Of a stretch of 64,000 bases of DNA, positions 28,994 to 38,299 are shown piece after piece. The notes beneath the pieces are model-generated. The model was not told the DNA's origin. It did no database searches and worked only from the letters and a program-made list of their open reading frames with translations. This DNA is from Oscillatoriaceae cyanobacterium M7585_C2015_266. Lineage in GTDB: Bacteria > Cyanobacteriota > Cyanobacteriia > Cyanobacteriales > Oscillatoriaceae. The stretch covers positions 248,001-312,000 of the forward strand of contig DVEG01000005.1 in assembly GCA_015295835.1 (NCBI GenBank), in the 5' to 3' direction. The translations under genes were made by a program, and so were the position numbers. How positions within the stretch are numbered: position 1 is the stretch's first letter; each line of letters begins with the position of its first letter.

Positions 28994-29698
28994 ATGACTG
29001 CCGAAAGCCAACTCATCTCCGGCAAGGTCATTCGGGCGTTTTTTAAACGGGGGTTTAGATCCTTCCTACTGAGTGGTCTAGACGGAGAGTTTACTAAGCG
29101 GTTGTTTGATGTCGCGTTTTCTCTATCGGTTCTGATTTTGTTTTCCCCTGTTTACTTGCTTTTGGCTCTGGCGATCGCTCTAGCCTCACCAGGGCCTATT
29201 TTTTATGTTCAGGAACGTTTAGGAAAAGGCGGAAAACCCTTTGGCTGTATTAAATTCCGAACAATGGTCGAAAACGCTGACGAAGTTTTGTCCGACATGT
29301 TCGAGCGATATCCCAATATACGTCAGGAATATGAGGAAAATTTTAAGCTAAAAGACGATCCGAGAATTACCTGGATTGGTCGATTTCTAAGACTTACTAG
29401 CCTCGACGAATTTCCTCAGTTCTGGAATGTGTTAAAGGGAGACATGAGCGTAGTAGGACCTCGACCCATAGTAGTCGAGGAAGTATCTAAATACGGTCAC
29501 CATATCGACAAAGTATTGACAATAAGACCTGGAATTACAGGTTTATGGCAAGTTTCTGGGCGCAACAATATACCTTATCCCCGCCGGGTGCAGATGGATG
29601 TTTATTATGTGAACTTCAGGAATTTCTGGATGGACTTGTGGCTGATTGTGAAAACAATAGGAGTAGTAATTTTTCCCAAGAATAACGGAGCCTATTAA
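28994..29698 (+). CDS. Undecaprenyl-phosphate sugar transferase (WcaJ/ExoY family)
   Basis: Phosphoglycosyltransferase that starts exopolysaccharide repeat-unit assembly on undecaprenyl phosphate. It is the small type (about 234 aa): one N-terminal membrane helix (residues 36-60) and the catalytic domain with GPIFYVQERLGKGGKPFGCIKFRTM, DPRITWIGRFLRLTSLDEFPQ, GDMSVVGPRP and RPGITGLWQVSGR. The frame begins ATGATG at 28991; the second ATG has the better spacing from GAAGGAG. It follows the GT4 gene by 108 bp. Confidence 0.92.
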   Translation: MTAESQLISGKVIRAFFKRGFRSFLLSGLDGEFTKRLFDVAFSLSVLILFSPVYLLLALAIALASPGPIFYVQERLGKGGKPFGCIKFRTMVENADEVLSDMFERYPNIRQEYEENFKLKDDPRITWIGRFLRLTSLDEFPQFWNVLKGDMSVVGPRPIVVEEVSKYGHHIDKVLTIRPGITGLWQVSGRNNIPYPRRVQMDVYYVNFRNFWMDLWLIVKTIGVVIFPKNNGAY

Positions 29699-29728
29699 AA
29701 ATAAGACTACATCCAGATATCTATAATT

Positions 29729-29769
29729 AGCTTCCAGGAAAGCCCTTGCTCGCAATTTTCTTGGAAGCT
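29729..29769 (+). repeat. 13-bp inverted repeat (RNA hairpin) after the sugar transferase
   Basis: AGCTTCCAGGAAA pairs with TTTCTTGGAAGCT around a 15-nt loop. No T run follows. The loop GCCCTTGC could pair with the GCAAGG just downstream, so a pseudoknot or switching structure is possible. Confidence 0.55.
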
Positions 29770-29942
29770 GGCAAGGCTGCGATTCCCTTATTATGCTATG
29801 CTTCACGCAGCCTCTATCAAAAACTTTTAAATTTTTACAAAAATTTCATAATTTTCACCGGGCACTCAGAAAATTTGCGGGAAGGAAAAGCTCTAAAAAG
29901 ACTTTGGTTTCATATTTATAGTATAATTGATTTACTTATAGT

Positions 29943-30055
29943 AGCGGTGAAGTTGACAAGCCGATAACTGCAATGCTATCTTAACCATAGAGAGAAGCAA
30001 GTTCTTAAGAGCCGGGTGGCTACAATACTATCAAACCCCTATTAGGAATTGAAAC
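29943..30055 (+). repeat. Dispersed element, copy B (CRISPR-repeat-like end)
   Basis: It aligns without large gaps to 8461-8571. It begins AGCGGTGAAGTTGACAAGCC and ends CCCCTATTAGGAATTGAAAC. It contains TTGACA followed after 18 nt by TATCTT, a possible promoter pointing at gmd. Confidence 0.75.
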
Positions 30056-30082
30056 TCTCAATACACATAAGGAATATAAAGA

Positions 30083-31162
30083 ATGACGCAACGCAAGCGA
30101 GCGCTAATTACTGGTATTACCGGTCAAGACGGCTCCTATTTGAGTGAGTTTTTACTAGAAAAGGGCTATGAAGTACACGGAATTATCCGGCGAACTTCCA
30201 CATTTAATACGGATCGGATTGACCACATCTATGTAGACCCTCACAATGAAAATGCACGTTTGTTCCTTCACTACGGTGACTTGACTGACGGCACAACCCT
30301 GCGCCGCATTCTCGAAGAAGTCCAACCCATAGAAATTTATAACTTGGGGGCTCAATCCCACGTGCGAGTAAGCTTTGACTCGCCAGAGTATACAGTCGAT
30401 ACAGTGGGCATGGGCACTCTACGTCTGTTAGAAGCAATTCGAGACTATCAGCAGCGTACAGGGATTAAGGTGCGTTTCTATCAAGCAGGCTCGTCCGAAA
30501 TGTTTGGTCTGGTGCAGGAAATACCGCAGAAGGAAACAACACCATTCTACCCTAGAAGTCCTTATGCGTGTGCAAAAGTTTACGCCCACTGGCAAACGGT
30601 TAATTATAGAGAGGCTTACGGAATATTTGCATGTAATGGAATACTTTTCAATCACGAAAGTCCCCGTCGAGGTGAGACATTTGTTACACGCAAAATTACA
30701 CGAGCGCTCGCTCGCATTGTTGCTGGCAAGCAGAAAAAACTATACTTGGGTAACCTAGACGCTAAGCGAGATTGGGGGTACGCTAAAGACTATGTTAAAG
30801 CAATGTGGCTAATGCTACAACAAGATCAACCAGATGATTATGTCATAGCAACAGGCGAAACTCATTCAGTACGCGAGTTTCTTGATTTAGCCTTTAGTTA
30901 CGTCAACCTCAACTGGCAAGATTACGTCGAATTTGATGAACGCTACCTCCGCCCTGCCGAAGTAGAACTGCTAATTGGGGATTCTACTAAAGCACGACAA
31001 AAATTAGGTTGGCAACCGTCAATAACATTCCCAGAATTAGTAGCTTTGATGGTCAAAGCTGATTTAGATGCCTTGGGTATCGAACCCCCTAATCAAGAAC
31101 TCCTTAAAGTTCTCAAAGATAAAGCCTTTATTCGTCAAAATACAGGCGACAGTTTTGATTAA
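30083..31162 (+). CDS. gmd: GDP-mannose 4,6-dehydratase
   Basis: Extended SDR enzyme that makes GDP-4-keto-6-deoxymannose, the precursor of GDP-L-fucose and GDP-rhamnose. The 359-aa length is normal. The NADP motif [23 protein letters not shown] lies at residues 10-32; [22 protein letters not shown] and the catalytic [10 protein letters not shown] follow. The neighbouring fucose synthase, 65 bp on, closes the GDP-L-fucose pathway. Its leader contains dispersed element B, a candidate promoter or RNA structure. Confidence 0.96.
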   Translation: MTQRKRALITGITGQDGSYLSEFLLEKGYEVHGIIRRTSTFNTDRIDHIYVDPHNENARLFLHYGDLTDGTTLRRILEEVQPIEIYNLGAQSHVRVSFDSPEYTVDTVGMGTLRLLEAIRDYQQRTGIKVRFYQAGSSEMFGLVQEIPQKETTPFYPRSPYACAKVYAHWQTVNYREAYGIFACNGILFNHESPRRGETFVTRKITRALARIVAGKQKKLYLGNLDAKRDWGYAKDYVKAMWLMLQQDQPDDYVIATGETHSVREFLDLAFSYVNLNWQDYVEFDERYLRPAEVELLIGDSTKARQKLGWQPSITFPELVALMVKADLDALGIEPPNQELLKVLKDKAFIRQNTGDSFD

Positions 31163-31227
31163 TTTTGGATTTGAGAAAGCTCCGGACTTCTCTCAAACTC
31201 CAAAATTTAAGCAGCAGGAATGAAAAA

Positions 31228-32172
31228 ATGACAACTTTAGATCTTAAAGATAAAAAAATTTTAGTCACAGGTGGGGCTGGCTTCTTGGGGCGTAAGGTAA
31301 TTGCTCAACTACTTCAAGCCGGGGCAGATGAACAAAAAATAACAGTTCCGCGCTCGCGTGAATGCGATTTGCGCATCATGGAAAACTGCCAACGAGCAGT
31401 ACAACAACAAGATATAGTAATTCACCTAGCAGCTCATGTTGGTGGTATTGGATTAAATCGGGAAAAACCAGCCGAACTATTTTACGACAATTTGATGATG
31501 GGCGCACAACTAATTCATGCCGCCTATCAAGCTGGCGTCCAAAAATTCGTTTGTGTAGGCACTATCTGCGCCTATCCCAAATTTACTCCCGTACCCTTCA
31601 AAGAAGATGATCTCTGGAATGGTTATCCCGAAGAAACTAATGCTCCTTATGGCATTGCTAAAAAAGCTCTTTTAGTTCAATTACAAGCCTATCGTCAACA
31701 GTATAATTTTAATGGCATATATCTTCTGCCAGTAAATTTATACGGACCAGAGGATAATTTCGATCCCCACAGTTCCCATGTCATCCCCGCCCTCATCCGT
31801 AAAGTTCATGAAGCCCAAATTAAAGGAGAAAAGAAATTGTCAGTGTGGGGTGACGGAAGCCCCAGCCGTGAATTTCTTTATGTAGATGATGCGGCACGGG
31901 GCATCGTTATGGCTACTCTTTCCTACAATGACCCTGAACCGGTAAATTTAGGCACTAATTTTGAAATTACTATCCGCGATTTAGTGACAATAATTTGTGA
32001 ATTGATGGAGTTTGAAGGCGAAATTGTCTGGGAAACCGACAAGCCCAACGGTCAGCCGCGTCGCTGTTTGGATACTACACGGGCAAAAGAGCGATTTGGT
32101 TTTACCGCCCAAATGGAATTCAAGCAAGGGCTGAAAAATACCATTGACTGGTATCGTCAGCACGCCGCCTAA
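31228..32172 (+). CDS. fcl: GDP-L-fucose synthase
   Basis: Epimerase/reductase that converts GDP-4-keto-6-deoxymannose to GDP-L-fucose. From the ATG at 31228 (CAGGAATGAAAAA upstream) it has 314 aa. It shows the Rossmann motif [38 protein letters not shown], the catalytic YGIAKKALL, and [17 protein letters not shown]. The frame extends to 31165, but those residues are spacer-like. Order and spacing with gmd indicate one operon supplying fucose to the exopolysaccharide. Confidence 0.95.
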   Translation: MTTLDLKDKKILVTGGAGFLGRKVIAQLLQAGADEQKITVPRSRECDLRIMENCQRAVQQQDIVIHLAAHVGGIGLNREKPAELFYDNLMMGAQLIHAAYQAGVQKFVCVGTICAYPKFTPVPFKEDDLWNGYPEETNAPYGIAKKALLVQLQAYRQQYNFNGIYLLPVNLYGPEDNFDPHSSHVIPALIRKVHEAQIKGEKKLSVWGDGSPSREFLYVDDAARGIVMATLSYNDPEPVNLGTNFEITIRDLVTIICELMEFEGEIVWETDKPNGQPRRCLDTTRAKERFGFTAQMEFKQGLKNTIDWYRQHAA

Positions 32173-32216
32173 TGGCGCAAGAGTAACAAACTTTTTCTTT
32201 TTCTCGTTCCACAAGC

Positions 32217-32243
32217 ACTCCTCGCAGGAGCGAGTTTTTTATT
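32217..32243 (+). terminator. Probable terminator after the fucose synthase gene
   Basis: CTCCT-CGC-AGGAG, or the alternative CTCG/CGAG pairing, is followed by TTTTTTATTTT about 60 bp after the stop. The stem is short. Confidence 0.55.
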
Positions 32244-32271
32244 TTCTAGGTAAAAAAAAGCAATAAAAAGT

Positions 32272-32823
32272 ATGCAAAAAAAGGAACTGCGTCAAGCACT
32301 CCTTAAGAAACGACAATCGCTTCTTTTTGAAGAATGGCGAGAAAAAAGCGATCGCCTGTGTACTCACCTGCAATCCTCCCCCCTATTTTCTCAAGCTCGC
32401 ACTATTCTCGCCTATTTCAGTTTTCGCCAAGAACCAGATCTTAGCCCCCTTTTTAGCAATACTCGCCAATGGGGATTTTCTCGTTGCGTAGGAAAATCTC
32501 TTTCCTGGCATCTCTGGAAAATAGGCGACCCCCTACAAATGGGAACTTATGGCATTCTCGAACCTCACCCCAATTCTCCCTTATTACAGCCAGAAGAAGT
32601 AGATTTAATTCTCGTGCCTGCTGTTGCTTGTGACGTCAGGGGATATCGTTTGGGTTACGGCGGTGGTTTTTACGATCGCCTACTTAGTTCTCCTGAATGG
32701 GCATCAAAACCAACCCTAGGAATTGTCTTTGAATTTGCTTGTTTACCGCAACTGCCGCTTGATCCTTGGGATAAACCACTGCACGGCGTTTGTACAGATA
32801 TGGGCCTAATTATGGCACACTGA
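32272..32823 (+). CDS. 5-formyltetrahydrofolate cyclo-ligase
   Basis: Recycles 5-formyl-THF to 5,10-methenyl-THF using ATP. The protein has 183 aa. The N-terminal KKELRQALLKKRQSL, the central DLILVPAVACDVRGYRLGYG and the glycine-rich active-site loop GGGFYDRLL are diagnostic. The C terminus HGVCTDMGLI fits. It follows the fucose operon terminator, so it is probably transcribed on its own. In enterobacteria this family is linked to 6S RNA, but here the 6S-like RNA lies elsewhere. Confidence 0.93.
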   Translation: MQKKELRQALLKKRQSLLFEEWREKSDRLCTHLQSSPLFSQARTILAYFSFRQEPDLSPLFSNTRQWGFSRCVGKSLSWHLWKIGDPLQMGTYGILEPHPNSPLLQPEEVDLILVPAVACDVRGYRLGYGGGFYDRLLSSPEWASKPTLGIVFEFACLPQLPLDPWDKPLHGVCTDMGLIMAH

Positions 32824-32988
32824 TCTCCCTTTGTCCAACCCAGCGCAGCGGACGATTGTCCGCCGCGCTCCAACCACCCACTTTTGACAAGCATTTGGTT
32901 AGAAAAATACAATTACTATACTACGACATTGGATTTCATCAAGCAAGTAATTTTTACAAAAATTTACAATTATATATTAATTGAAGTA

Positions 32989-33840
32989 ATGAGCAAGGAA
33001 AAGATAATCTATCCCAAAACCCCAAGTTGGAAATATATAGGAATCTATGCAGGATTGGGAGCGCTCGCATTACTAATGCTTTTTCCTTTACTATGGCTTA
33101 TTAGTACCTCCCTGAAATCCCCCACAGAAAATATTTTTCAGTTTCCGCCACAATTGTTGCCAAATCAGCCTACCTTGGAAAACTTTTTCACAGTTTGGCA
33201 GACTATTCCTTTTGCCCAATATTTATTTAACAGTACCCTAGTTTCCAGTTTAACAGTCAGCTTAAATCTATTATTCTGCTCCCTTGCCGCTTATCCATTA
33301 GCACGGTTAGACTTTCGCGGCAAAGATATAATTTTTGCCAGTATCATCTCCACAATTATGATTCCCTTTCAAATCGTAATGATTCCCCTATACATTTTAA
33401 CAGTTCAATTAGGGCTGAGAAACACCTATTTAGGAATTATTTTCCCCTCCCTAGCCTCAGCTTTTGGGATTTTCCTATTGCGACAAGCCTTTCAGGGCGT
33501 GCCAAAAGAATTAGAAGAAGCAGCTCGGATAGACGGCTGTACCGAATTAGGTATTTGGTGGCACGTAATGCTGCCCGCTATACGACCCGCGCTGATAACT
33601 TTAGCCATTTTTGTTTTTATCGGCTCTTGGAGCGACTTTCTATGGCCATTAATCATTCTAGATAAACCAGAATACTACACCTTACCCTTGGGAGTAGCAA
33701 CTCTAGCAAGTGCCTTTTCCTTAGATTGGCGTCTGATTGCAGCCGGTTCAGTTATTTCGATCGCGCCAATAATAATTTTCTTCTTATTCGTACAGCGTTA
33801 TATAGTACCCACAGAAACAGGCAGTGGCGTCAAAGGATAA
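32989..33840 (+). CDS. Carbohydrate ABC transporter permease (MalG-like)
   Basis: Inner-membrane subunit of a CUT1-type sugar importer, 283 aa from the ATG at 32989; the frame opens at 32884 but that extension is spacer-like. It has six hydrophobic helices, and the EAA loop for ATPase docking is EEAARIDGCTELGIWWHVMLPAIRPAL-like, near residues 185-210. No binding protein, MalF-like partner or ATPase gene is adjacent, so the partners must be elsewhere. Unlinked subunits are common in cyanobacteria. The substrate is unknown. Confidence 0.87.
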   Translation: MSKEKIIYPKTPSWKYIGIYAGLGALALLMLFPLLWLISTSLKSPTENIFQFPPQLLPNQPTLENFFTVWQTIPFAQYLFNSTLVSSLTVSLNLLFCSLAAYPLARLDFRGKDIIFASIISTIMIPFQIVMIPLYILTVQLGLRNTYLGIIFPSLASAFGIFLLRQAFQGVPKELEEAARIDGCTELGIWWHVMLPAIRPALITLAIFVFIGSWSDFLWPLIILDKPEYYTLPLGVATLASAFSLDWRLIAAGSVISIAPIIIFFLFVQRYIVPTETGSGVKG

Positions 33841-33845
33841 GTAAA

Positions 33846-36332
33846 TCAAAACTTACCCAACTTAGGATAGGCAATACGCTTGTGATGGAACTGCTGCCAG
33901 ACTTGTACAAAAATTTCAGCAATTTTCGACATTTCCTCACGAGTCAAACCCGAATCAACCAGCTGATTATCTTGCCAGCGAGCTTTAATAATTTTATTTA
34001 CCATATTTAGAGCTTCTTCAGGAGTGGCATCCTTAAGACTGCGCAGAGCTGCCTCGCAAGAATCCGCCAGCATGACAATACCAGTTTCTCTAGACTGGGG
34101 AATTGGCCCATCGTAACGGAAATCTTCCTCACGAACAACTAAGTCGGGGTTTTCCTTAGCCAGTTGCTGGGCTTGGTAATAGAAATAAACAATCAACATC
34201 GTGCCTTGGTGTTCGGGGATAAAGCGTTCGATCGCTGTAGGCAGGCGAATTTTACGAGCCATTGCCACCCCCTCACTCACATGCTTTTTAATAATCTGCG
34301 CGCTTTTCCAGGGGTCATTAATCAGGTCATGTTTATTGGGGCCACCCATTTGATTTTCAATAAACCCCAACGGATCATGCATTTTTCCAATATCGTGATA
34401 GAGTGTACCAGTTCTTACCAGTTCAACATTACAACCTAATTCCTTAGCAGCGGCTTCAGCCAAAGTAGCTACGAATAAAGTATGTTGAAATGTACCGGGA
34501 GCTTCAGCCGCTAGACGCTTTAACATTGGTCGGTTAGGGTTAGCCAATTCAGCCAAGCGAATAGGAGTTACCAAATCAAACAAGTGTTCGAGGTAAGGGC
34601 TAAGCCCTAGAGCAACAATACTCCATGCCAAACCAAATAAGCCTTGCAAACCCGCCGTGCTGAGGATGGTATACCAGACGGAACCAGCAGTGGCACTGGC
34701 AATGAGAGCGGCGATTAAATAAACTGCACCTTGAGTCAAGCCAACAGCAACTCCCAAAAGTGCTAGTTCTTCTCGCGATCGCATTTTTCCAGCCAGCAAC
34801 CCTCCCACCAATCCACCTGCAGCACTGGCGAGCAAATAAATCCCGTCAATCTCCAGCCCCAGAGGCAGCAGCCCAGCTTGTAGGATCACCACCGTCACCC
34901 CCAGGGCTGAACCGTAGAAGCTTCCCATCAACAAGCCAATTGCCGGCAAGCTATTCGATGGCACTTGCAAAGCAAGCAGCAGAGGCGTGCTTAAAGTAAG
35001 CAACAATATCAAACAGCCATCACGACGGCGTAAACCGGGATGAGATTGCTGCTCCACCAGCCAAAAAATACCGATCGCTCCCCCCACAAGTACGCCAAAT
35101 CCCAACAATCCCAGCCAATTAGGCTCTCGCCTACTCAATCCGAAATAATCTAGCAGTACCAAATCTGCATGGGTAATAACTTCACCTGCTTGTACTATCA
35201 CCTCTCCCTTCTGAATCGTGACATAAGTTGGTTCGACTGCTTTTACGGCTTGTTCCGCTCTCAGTCGGGTGGCTTCCAAATCGATAGTTAAATTAGGCTG
35301 TATGACGGCTTGCAACACTTGGGTTGCTACTACTTCCGCTTCAGGAGGCACCTTTGTTCTTACCTGAAGGCTGATAGCATTCTTAATAATATCTTTGGGC
35401 AATCCAGGTGAAATCCCTTGCGCTAGAATCCTATCTACCGCCTTATAAACACCCACTTGCATTTTTTGCCATGCAGTTTCCGACAATTCCAAAAGCTCAG
35501 TATCGTAAGCATTATTTAGTTGCGTTGCTGATAGCTCTGTAATAGCTGTAACTGCATTAAAATAGCGGCTGCGAACTTGTTTTATAGTTTCTTTCAGATG
35601 CATAAAATCTGCAACAGATGCCCTCTGCTGGTATGCTTGTAATTCTGCCAAAGCGATATTCCCAGCAGCATTTAAACTGGGATGCAAATATTTGCTCACG
35701 CCCTGGTACAGTTTTTCTTCTGAAAGATGTTGACGTGTTTTTTTTGACTTTTCTAAAGACTGGGCAATTTCTTTTGAACTTTTGTTGGGTGTTTGTTTTT
35801 GCAATTCTGACTGTATGGCTTGCCACTCCGCTTCTCTAGCTTTTCGTAAATACCGCTGAGTTGAAGTAGACAAAATTGACGTTTGCGTGAAGGGCATTTT
35901 CCCTGCCATCAAACGCAATTTATTACCTTTTTCGAGAGTATTTTGGAGTAGGTCATATATCTGTTGGTTTATCGTCGGATCGATCCGTAATATTGGTGTG
36001 GAACCAATCTGGGCTTTTTTGCGATTTTCTTCAGTGGTTTTGATATCTTCTACTTTTGCTGTTTCTGGAGCGATAATTGTATAGGGTGCTTTGGTGCCTA
36101 CATCCAATTTTGGCTTGCTATAAAAACGTTGACCGTTCGCTGCAGTCACCAAGGTACAAGCTAGGGCCAGATAGATGGGAGAATGAGATTTATTTTTTTT
36201 GGCCGTTTGCAGCTTTTGGCTGTTACCCACACCATTGTTGGCCGATTTTCGGGAGGGTTTTGTGGCAAACAACCAGGCTAAAAATGTCTGCGGTAGCCGC
36301 ACAGAGCCTACCATGTTTTTTAATCCTAACAT
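33846..36332 (-). CDS. 7TM-HD cyclic-di-AMP phosphodiesterase (PgpH-like)
   Basis: A membrane receptor of 828 aa with the PgpH architecture. One N-terminal helix is followed by a large extracytoplasmic 7TMR-HDED domain (about 80-400), seven membrane helices (about 400-590) and a cytoplasmic HD domain. The last shows GTFQHTLFVATLAEAAAKELG and the metal-binding LYHDIGKMHDP. PgpH proteins hydrolyse c-di-AMP to pApA, regulating osmotic and potassium balance; the function here is inferred from architecture. It converges with the sugar permease gene, 5 bp apart. Confidence 0.88.
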   Translation of the reverse strand: MLGLKNMVGSVRLPQTFLAWLFATKPSRKSANNGVGNSQKLQTAKKNKSHSPIYLALACTLVTAANGQRFYSKPKLDVGTKAPYTIIAPETAKVEDIKTTEENRKKAQIGSTPILRIDPTINQQIYDLLQNTLEKGNKLRLMAGKMPFTQTSILSTSTQRYLRKAREAEWQAIQSELQKQTPNKSSKEIAQSLEKSKKTRQHLSEEKLYQGVSKYLHPSLNAAGNIALAELQAYQQRASVADFMHLKETIKQVRSRYFNAVTAITELSATQLNNAYDTELLELSETAWQKMQVGVYKAVDRILAQGISPGLPKDIIKNAISLQVRTKVPPEAEVVATQVLQAVIQPNLTIDLEATRLRAEQAVKAVEPTYVTIQKGEVIVQAGEVITHADLVLLDYFGLSRREPNWLGLLGFGVLVGGAIGIFWLVEQQSHPGLRRRDGCLILLLTLSTPLLLALQVPSNSLPAIGLLMGSFYGSALGVTVVILQAGLLPLGLEIDGIYLLASAAGGLVGGLLAGKMRSREELALLGVAVGLTQGAVYLIAALIASATAGSVWYTILSTAGLQGLFGLAWSIVALGLSPYLEHLFDLVTPIRLAELANPNRPMLKRLAAEAPGTFQHTLFVATLAEAAAKELGCNVELVRTGTLYHDIGKMHDPLGFIENQMGGPNKHDLINDPWKSAQIIKKHVSEGVAMARKIRLPTAIERFIPEHQGTMLIVYFYYQAQQLAKENPDLVVREEDFRYDGPIPQSRETGIVMLADSCEAALRSLKDATPEEALNMVNKIIKARWQDNQLVDSGLTREEMSKIAEIFVQVWQQFHHKRIAYPKLGKF

Positions 36333-36639
36333 TTTTTGCGAGCAACCCGGTTTTTTGTTTCGTTTATTCTAGTATGTGATTATGAGCAAGACTAGAAACC
36401 GGGTTTTTTATTGCTTTCCCAAGGTAGCTCAAGTTGAAATTATAAACATCTATTTTTCCTTAATATTATAAAACTCAACTAAATCGTCTTGTAACTTTCT
36501 TATCTTATTTTTAGGTTCAATCTTTCCTAGGGTAGATATCTAACACACAAAAAGGGTTAATGCCAGCAGTATTTTCCTAAACCACTAGCTAATTATTATC
36601 ACAAAGCGTTAAAATTGTCAAGAATATAAAAAAGGGAAA
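36333..36639. other. Intergenic spacer with two AAACCCGGTTT-family motifs
   Basis: Holds CAACCCGGTTTTTTG at about 36347 and GAAACCGGGTTTTTT at about 36392, partly inverted copies that could pair across about 45 nt. The rest is AT-rich upstream DNA of the PgpH-like gene. No ORF of note. Confidence 0.5.
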
Positions 36640-37488
36640 TTAACGCGGGCATGTAACTGATAGGGTTGTAATAGCTGAAATGTCGTAAGCGCCGCACCAG
36701 GCTGCAAATAAGCGCTCACCCAATTGAATAATCTCAGCAACAGCCTTATTAGTATTTAAATGCCGCAATTGAGAGCGCCACGCCACAGGAATACCGTAAA
36801 TGCTGTTATACGCTCCAGAAATTGCCCCTGTAAGAGCTACAGTAATCGAAGGTTCCTTTCCTATACGCGCCGCACGCATAACAGAAACACGCATATCTTC
36901 CGGAGTGCTTAAAAAACAATACAAAGCCAGAGCAATAGATGTATACTGGGCAGAGTCTTCAGAGTGCTGCGCCCACTCCTTTATTGCTTCTAAGCACAAA
37001 CCCTCTTCCAACCAGGTTTGTACTTGTAACAATTGCATTGAAACTTGACTATTCTCTTGAAAATATGTAGAAATTTCAGGAATAAAACTTGCAGGATTAA
37101 GTTTTTCTTGCAGAGCTTGAGCGAGCGCAACAGCTAAGCAAATTATCCAGTCTCGAACACAGGAAGCATATTCCCATACCCCTAAAGTTTGCTCCAACAT
37201 TGAGAGCATTTTTTTATCATCTTCGTGGAAAAACAAAATCACAGGCAGGATAGCGTATGCTGCGCCTGCCCATTCTCTTTCTTTTTCTTTTATCGAGGTA
37301 GAATTTACGGCTTGCTTATAAGCATTTTTCCACTCTTCTAAATCCAGTTGCCCCTTTTGAATCAAGTTTTCAGCTGCGAATACTGCCAAAGTTTCCCACT
37401 GTGGTAATAATTTACTATTTTCCCAAATCCTTGCCACTGCTGCGCCCAGCACAGCCCCCCGAAACCGACTCAGGAGTGAATAGCGCAT
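36640..37488 (-). CDS. ADP-ribosylglycohydrolase-fold protein, probably inactive
   Basis: A 282-aa all-helical protein that resembles the DraG/ADP-ribosylglycohydrolase family. The start SRFRGAVLGAAVARIW corresponds to the family's RGxLLGxAxGDAxG, and SITVALTGAISGAYNSIYGIP to the C-terminal DTxAxIxGAxxGAxxG. The metal-binding acidic residues expected at both places are missing, so catalysis is doubtful. It lies 8 bp downstream of aroQ in the same direction and is probably co-transcribed. Its function is unknown, and the family assignment is moderately secure. Confidence 0.65.
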   Translation of the reverse strand: MRYSLLSRFRGAVLGAAVARIWENSKLLPQWETLAVFAAENLIQKGQLDLEEWKNAYKQAVNSTSIKEKEREWAGAAYAILPVILFFHEDDKKMLSMLEQTLGVWEYASCVRDWIICLAVALAQALQEKLNPASFIPEISTYFQENSQVSMQLLQVQTWLEEGLCLEAIKEWAQHSEDSAQYTSIALALYCFLSTPEDMRVSVMRAARIGKEPSITVALTGAISGAYNSIYGIPVAWRSQLRHLNTNKAVAEIIQLGERLFAAWCGAYDISAITTLSVTCPR

Positions 37489-37496
37489 CTATATTC

Positions 37497-37976
37497 TCAA
37501 CCTTTCTGCAATGCGACTAACCGCAGGTGATGAACTAAAGCCTGTAGCCCCAGACGATAACTTTCTGCGCCAAAACCGCTTATTTGCCCGATAGACACTG
37601 GAGCAATATAGGAGTGATGTCGGAAGGATTCCCGGCGATAAATATTGCTTAAATGAACTTCTACGGTAGGAATTGCCACCGCTGCAATAGCATCTCGCAA
37701 CGCTATACTGGTATGGGTATATGCACCTGCGTTTATCAAAATACCATCATGCCGCATCTGAGCTGCATGAATAGCATCTATTAGTACTCCTTCGTGGTTT
37801 GACTGTAGGGCAGACACTTCAACTCCTAGGGAATGAGCTTCTTTTTCTAGGAGTTGGTTAATTGCCTCTAGGGTCACATATCCATATATTCCGGGTTCCC
37901 GCTTACCCAGAAGGTTGAGATTTGGCCCGTGCAGCACCAAAATACTCAACACTGTGTTCTTACTCTCCAGTGACAA
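37497..37976 (-). CDS. aroQ: Type II 3-dehydroquinate dehydratase AroQ
   Basis: Third step of the shikimate pathway. The protein has 159 aa. It begins with [20 protein letters not shown], containing the conserved Asn/Arg and the catalytic Tyr. [32 protein letters not shown], the catalytic His in [18 protein letters not shown], and the C-terminal helix fit the dodecameric type II enzyme. A 45-codon gene lies 24 bp upstream and the ADP-ribosylglycohydrolase-like gene 8 bp downstream, so all three may form one transcript. Confidence 0.95.
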   Translation of the reverse strand: MSLESKNTVLSILVLHGPNLNLLGKREPGIYGYVTLEAINQLLEKEAHSLGVEVSALQSNHEGVLIDAIHAAQMRHDGILINAGAYTHTSIALRDAIAAVAIPTVEVHLSNIYRRESFRHHSYIAPVSIGQISGFGAESYRLGLQALVHHLRLVALQKG

Positions 37977-38000
37977 TTAATTAATAATTAATTAATAATA

Positions 38001-38138
38001 CTACCTGCGTTGCTTAGGTTCACGTACTGGAATTGGAATCGGTTCAGGTTCAGGCTGAACGTCGGGACCTAGTAAGGCTTCTATCAACTTTCGAGCCCAA
38101 TCTTTAATTTTCTCTAGTATTTTCTCAATGTAGTCCAT
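38001..38138 (-). CDS. 45-aa conserved-looking small protein
   Basis: A short gene with a good AAGGAG 11 nt before its ATG. The product begins MDYIEKILEKIKDWARKL, an amphipathic Lys/Glu/hydrophobic helix running on to IEALLGP. A Pro-Glu-rich tail with alternating PEPEPIPIPV ends in a basic RRR-type C terminus (REPKQRR). It has no membrane segment and no Cys. The helix could bind a membrane surface or a protein groove. It precedes aroQ by 24 bp on the same strand. I recall similar short cyanobacterial proteins but cannot name a family, and the function is unknown. Confidence 0.75.
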   Translation of the reverse strand: MDYIEKILEKIKDWARKLIEALLGPDVQPEPEPIPIPVREPKQRR

Positions 38139-38299
38139 TTAACAGACAGCTCCTTGTGTACAGCCTGAAATTTTTACTGACTGCTTAAGCCAGACTAGAG
38201 GGTTTTCTGACTTCTATTGTAGCAAATAAATTTTAGCAACTCAGAACTGCTCATGTCCAGCTTTAATTTTTATTTCAACAAGAAGGGAAATAGCGCTCT

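Larger units (their letters stand above)
29699..30082. other. Intergenic region upstream of gmd: hairpin and dispersed element B
   Basis: It holds a 13-bp hairpin with one G-T pair (29729-29769) and the full dispersed element B. No coding sequence was found. The element ends 27 bp before the gmd ATG. Confidence 0.6.
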
